From Candidatus Moraniibacteriota bacterium (lineage in GTDB: Bacteria; Patescibacteriota; Minisyncoccia; Moranbacterales; UBA9337), in contig DNVQ01000044.1 in assembly GCA_003507475.1 (NCBI GenBank), forward strand, positions 34,100-56,032: a stretch of 21,933 nucleotides of DNA, given 5' to 3'. The notes beneath the pieces are model-generated. The model saw only the letters and a program-made list of their open reading frames with translations, was not told the DNA's origin and made no database searches. Shown here piece by piece: positions 21,743 to 21,933 of this stretch. The stretch's first letter is position 1; each line of letters opens with the position of its first letter. The position numbers were made by a program, and so were the translations under genes.

Positions 21743-21770
21743 ATCTTAACACCAATATACTTTTTGTCAA
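21743..21770 (-). promoter_or_regulatory. Promoter of the coiled-coil gene, predicting a leaderless mRNA
   Basis: Minus strand: TTGACA (21765-21770), 16 bp, TAAGAT (21743-21748). The ATG starts 7 bp after the -10, where transcription should begin. The -35 is just outside the ispH stop. Confidence 0.55.
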
Positions 21771-21776
21771 AATCAA

Positions 21777-21933
21777 CTATTTTACAATTTTCTCAATTCC
21801 ATTAACTACTTCGTCTATCAAAAACTGAGCTGTCGAAGCGCCGGCAGCCACTCCAATATTATTAGCTTTATCAAACCATTCTAGCTTCAATTCATCAGCT
21901 ATCTCGATATGATGAGTTTTGGTTCCAACTGCC
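21777..21933 (-). CDS. ispH: 4-hydroxy-3-methylbut-2-enyl diphosphate reductase, C-terminal part
   Basis: The last 52 codons of a gene that enters from the right edge; the stop TAG is at 21777-21779. The peptide runs AVGTKTHHIEIADELKLEWF and then NNIGVAAGASTAQFLIDEVV. It matches the C-terminus of IspH/LytB (TxxIExxxEL..W ... VGxTAGASTPxxLIxEV), which makes IPP and DMAPP from HMBPP in the last step of the MEP isoprenoid pathway. The GASTP-like motif includes the Ser/Thr that hold the diphosphate; here Pro is replaced by Ala. The iron-sulfur Cys residues lie outside the window except where not visible. The assignment rests on this short tail. Confidence 0.82.
   Translation of the reverse strand, partial: AVGTKTHHIEIADELKLEWFDKANNIGVAAGASTAQFLIDEVVNGIEKIVK

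Noticed and set aside
1..21933. tRNA, rRNA and insertion-sequence genes
   Set aside because: I saw no cloverleaf-like segment, no ribosomal RNA words and no transposase-like protein.

Overview
The window is AT-rich, compact, bacterial DNA in which every supported gene lies on the minus strand, so transcription runs from high to low coordinates. Several traits suggest a small-genome Patescibacteria/CPR-type bacterium: short intergenic gaps, repeated TGTGGTATAAT promoters, a CGTCTYTGCGAG/GTGGCARTCCAGAA palindromic element, a 7TM-type histidine kinase, and many lineage-specific proteins. This placement is inference; no ribosomal marker is present. TGA acts as a stop (for example at the end of the SET gene), so a recoded UGA is not indicated.

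Layout from left to right. (1) 1-456: palindromic element, octamer repeats and the broken 3' end of a second histidine kinase. (2) 446-3318: three-gene cassette of radical SAM protein, GT4 glycosyltransferase and Nudix-like protein, bounded on both sides by histidine-kinase 3' sequence. (3) 3497-5757: two-gene operon of a SET-domain protein and a membrane histidine kinase. (4) 5892-12796: a low-GC putative small-molecule cluster in two transcription units. The first holds a HAD phosphatase, a methyltransferase, an SDR and a beta-helix protein. The second holds an AlaRS-like catalytic core, an MccF-like S66 peptidase, an AsnRS-like core without anticodon domain, and a MoaA-like radical SAM protein. 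(5) 12950-13114: a 54-aa membrane protein on its own promoter. (6) 13453-16707: a RiPP-type operon of a 26-aa precursor, an RRE/PqqD-radical SAM-SPASM maturase, a double winged-helix protein and a methyltransferase, with its own promoter, attenuator-like hairpin and terminator. An unknown multi-pass membrane protein lies immediately upstream. (7) 18059-21933: separate single genes for a HExxH protein, a PurD-like ATP-grasp enzyme, a Cys-rich acidic anchored protein, a coiled-coil protein and the 3' end of ispH.

Two regions look like undescribed systems. The RiPP operon has a precursor too short for usual gene calling, with a single Cys and C-terminal Glu/Tyr, next to a dedicated maturase. The aaRS-paralogue/MccF cluster carries two tRNA-synthetase cores stripped of tRNA-binding parts beside a peptidase whose family gives immunity to aminoacyl-adenylate antibiotics. 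That combination suggests synthesis of, or immunity to, an amino-acid-nucleotide conjugate. Genes of the RiPP region have strong AGGAGG-type ribosome sites and higher GC, while most other genes in the window lack such sites, which points to a different origin. All family assignments are by eye from motifs; no database search was run.
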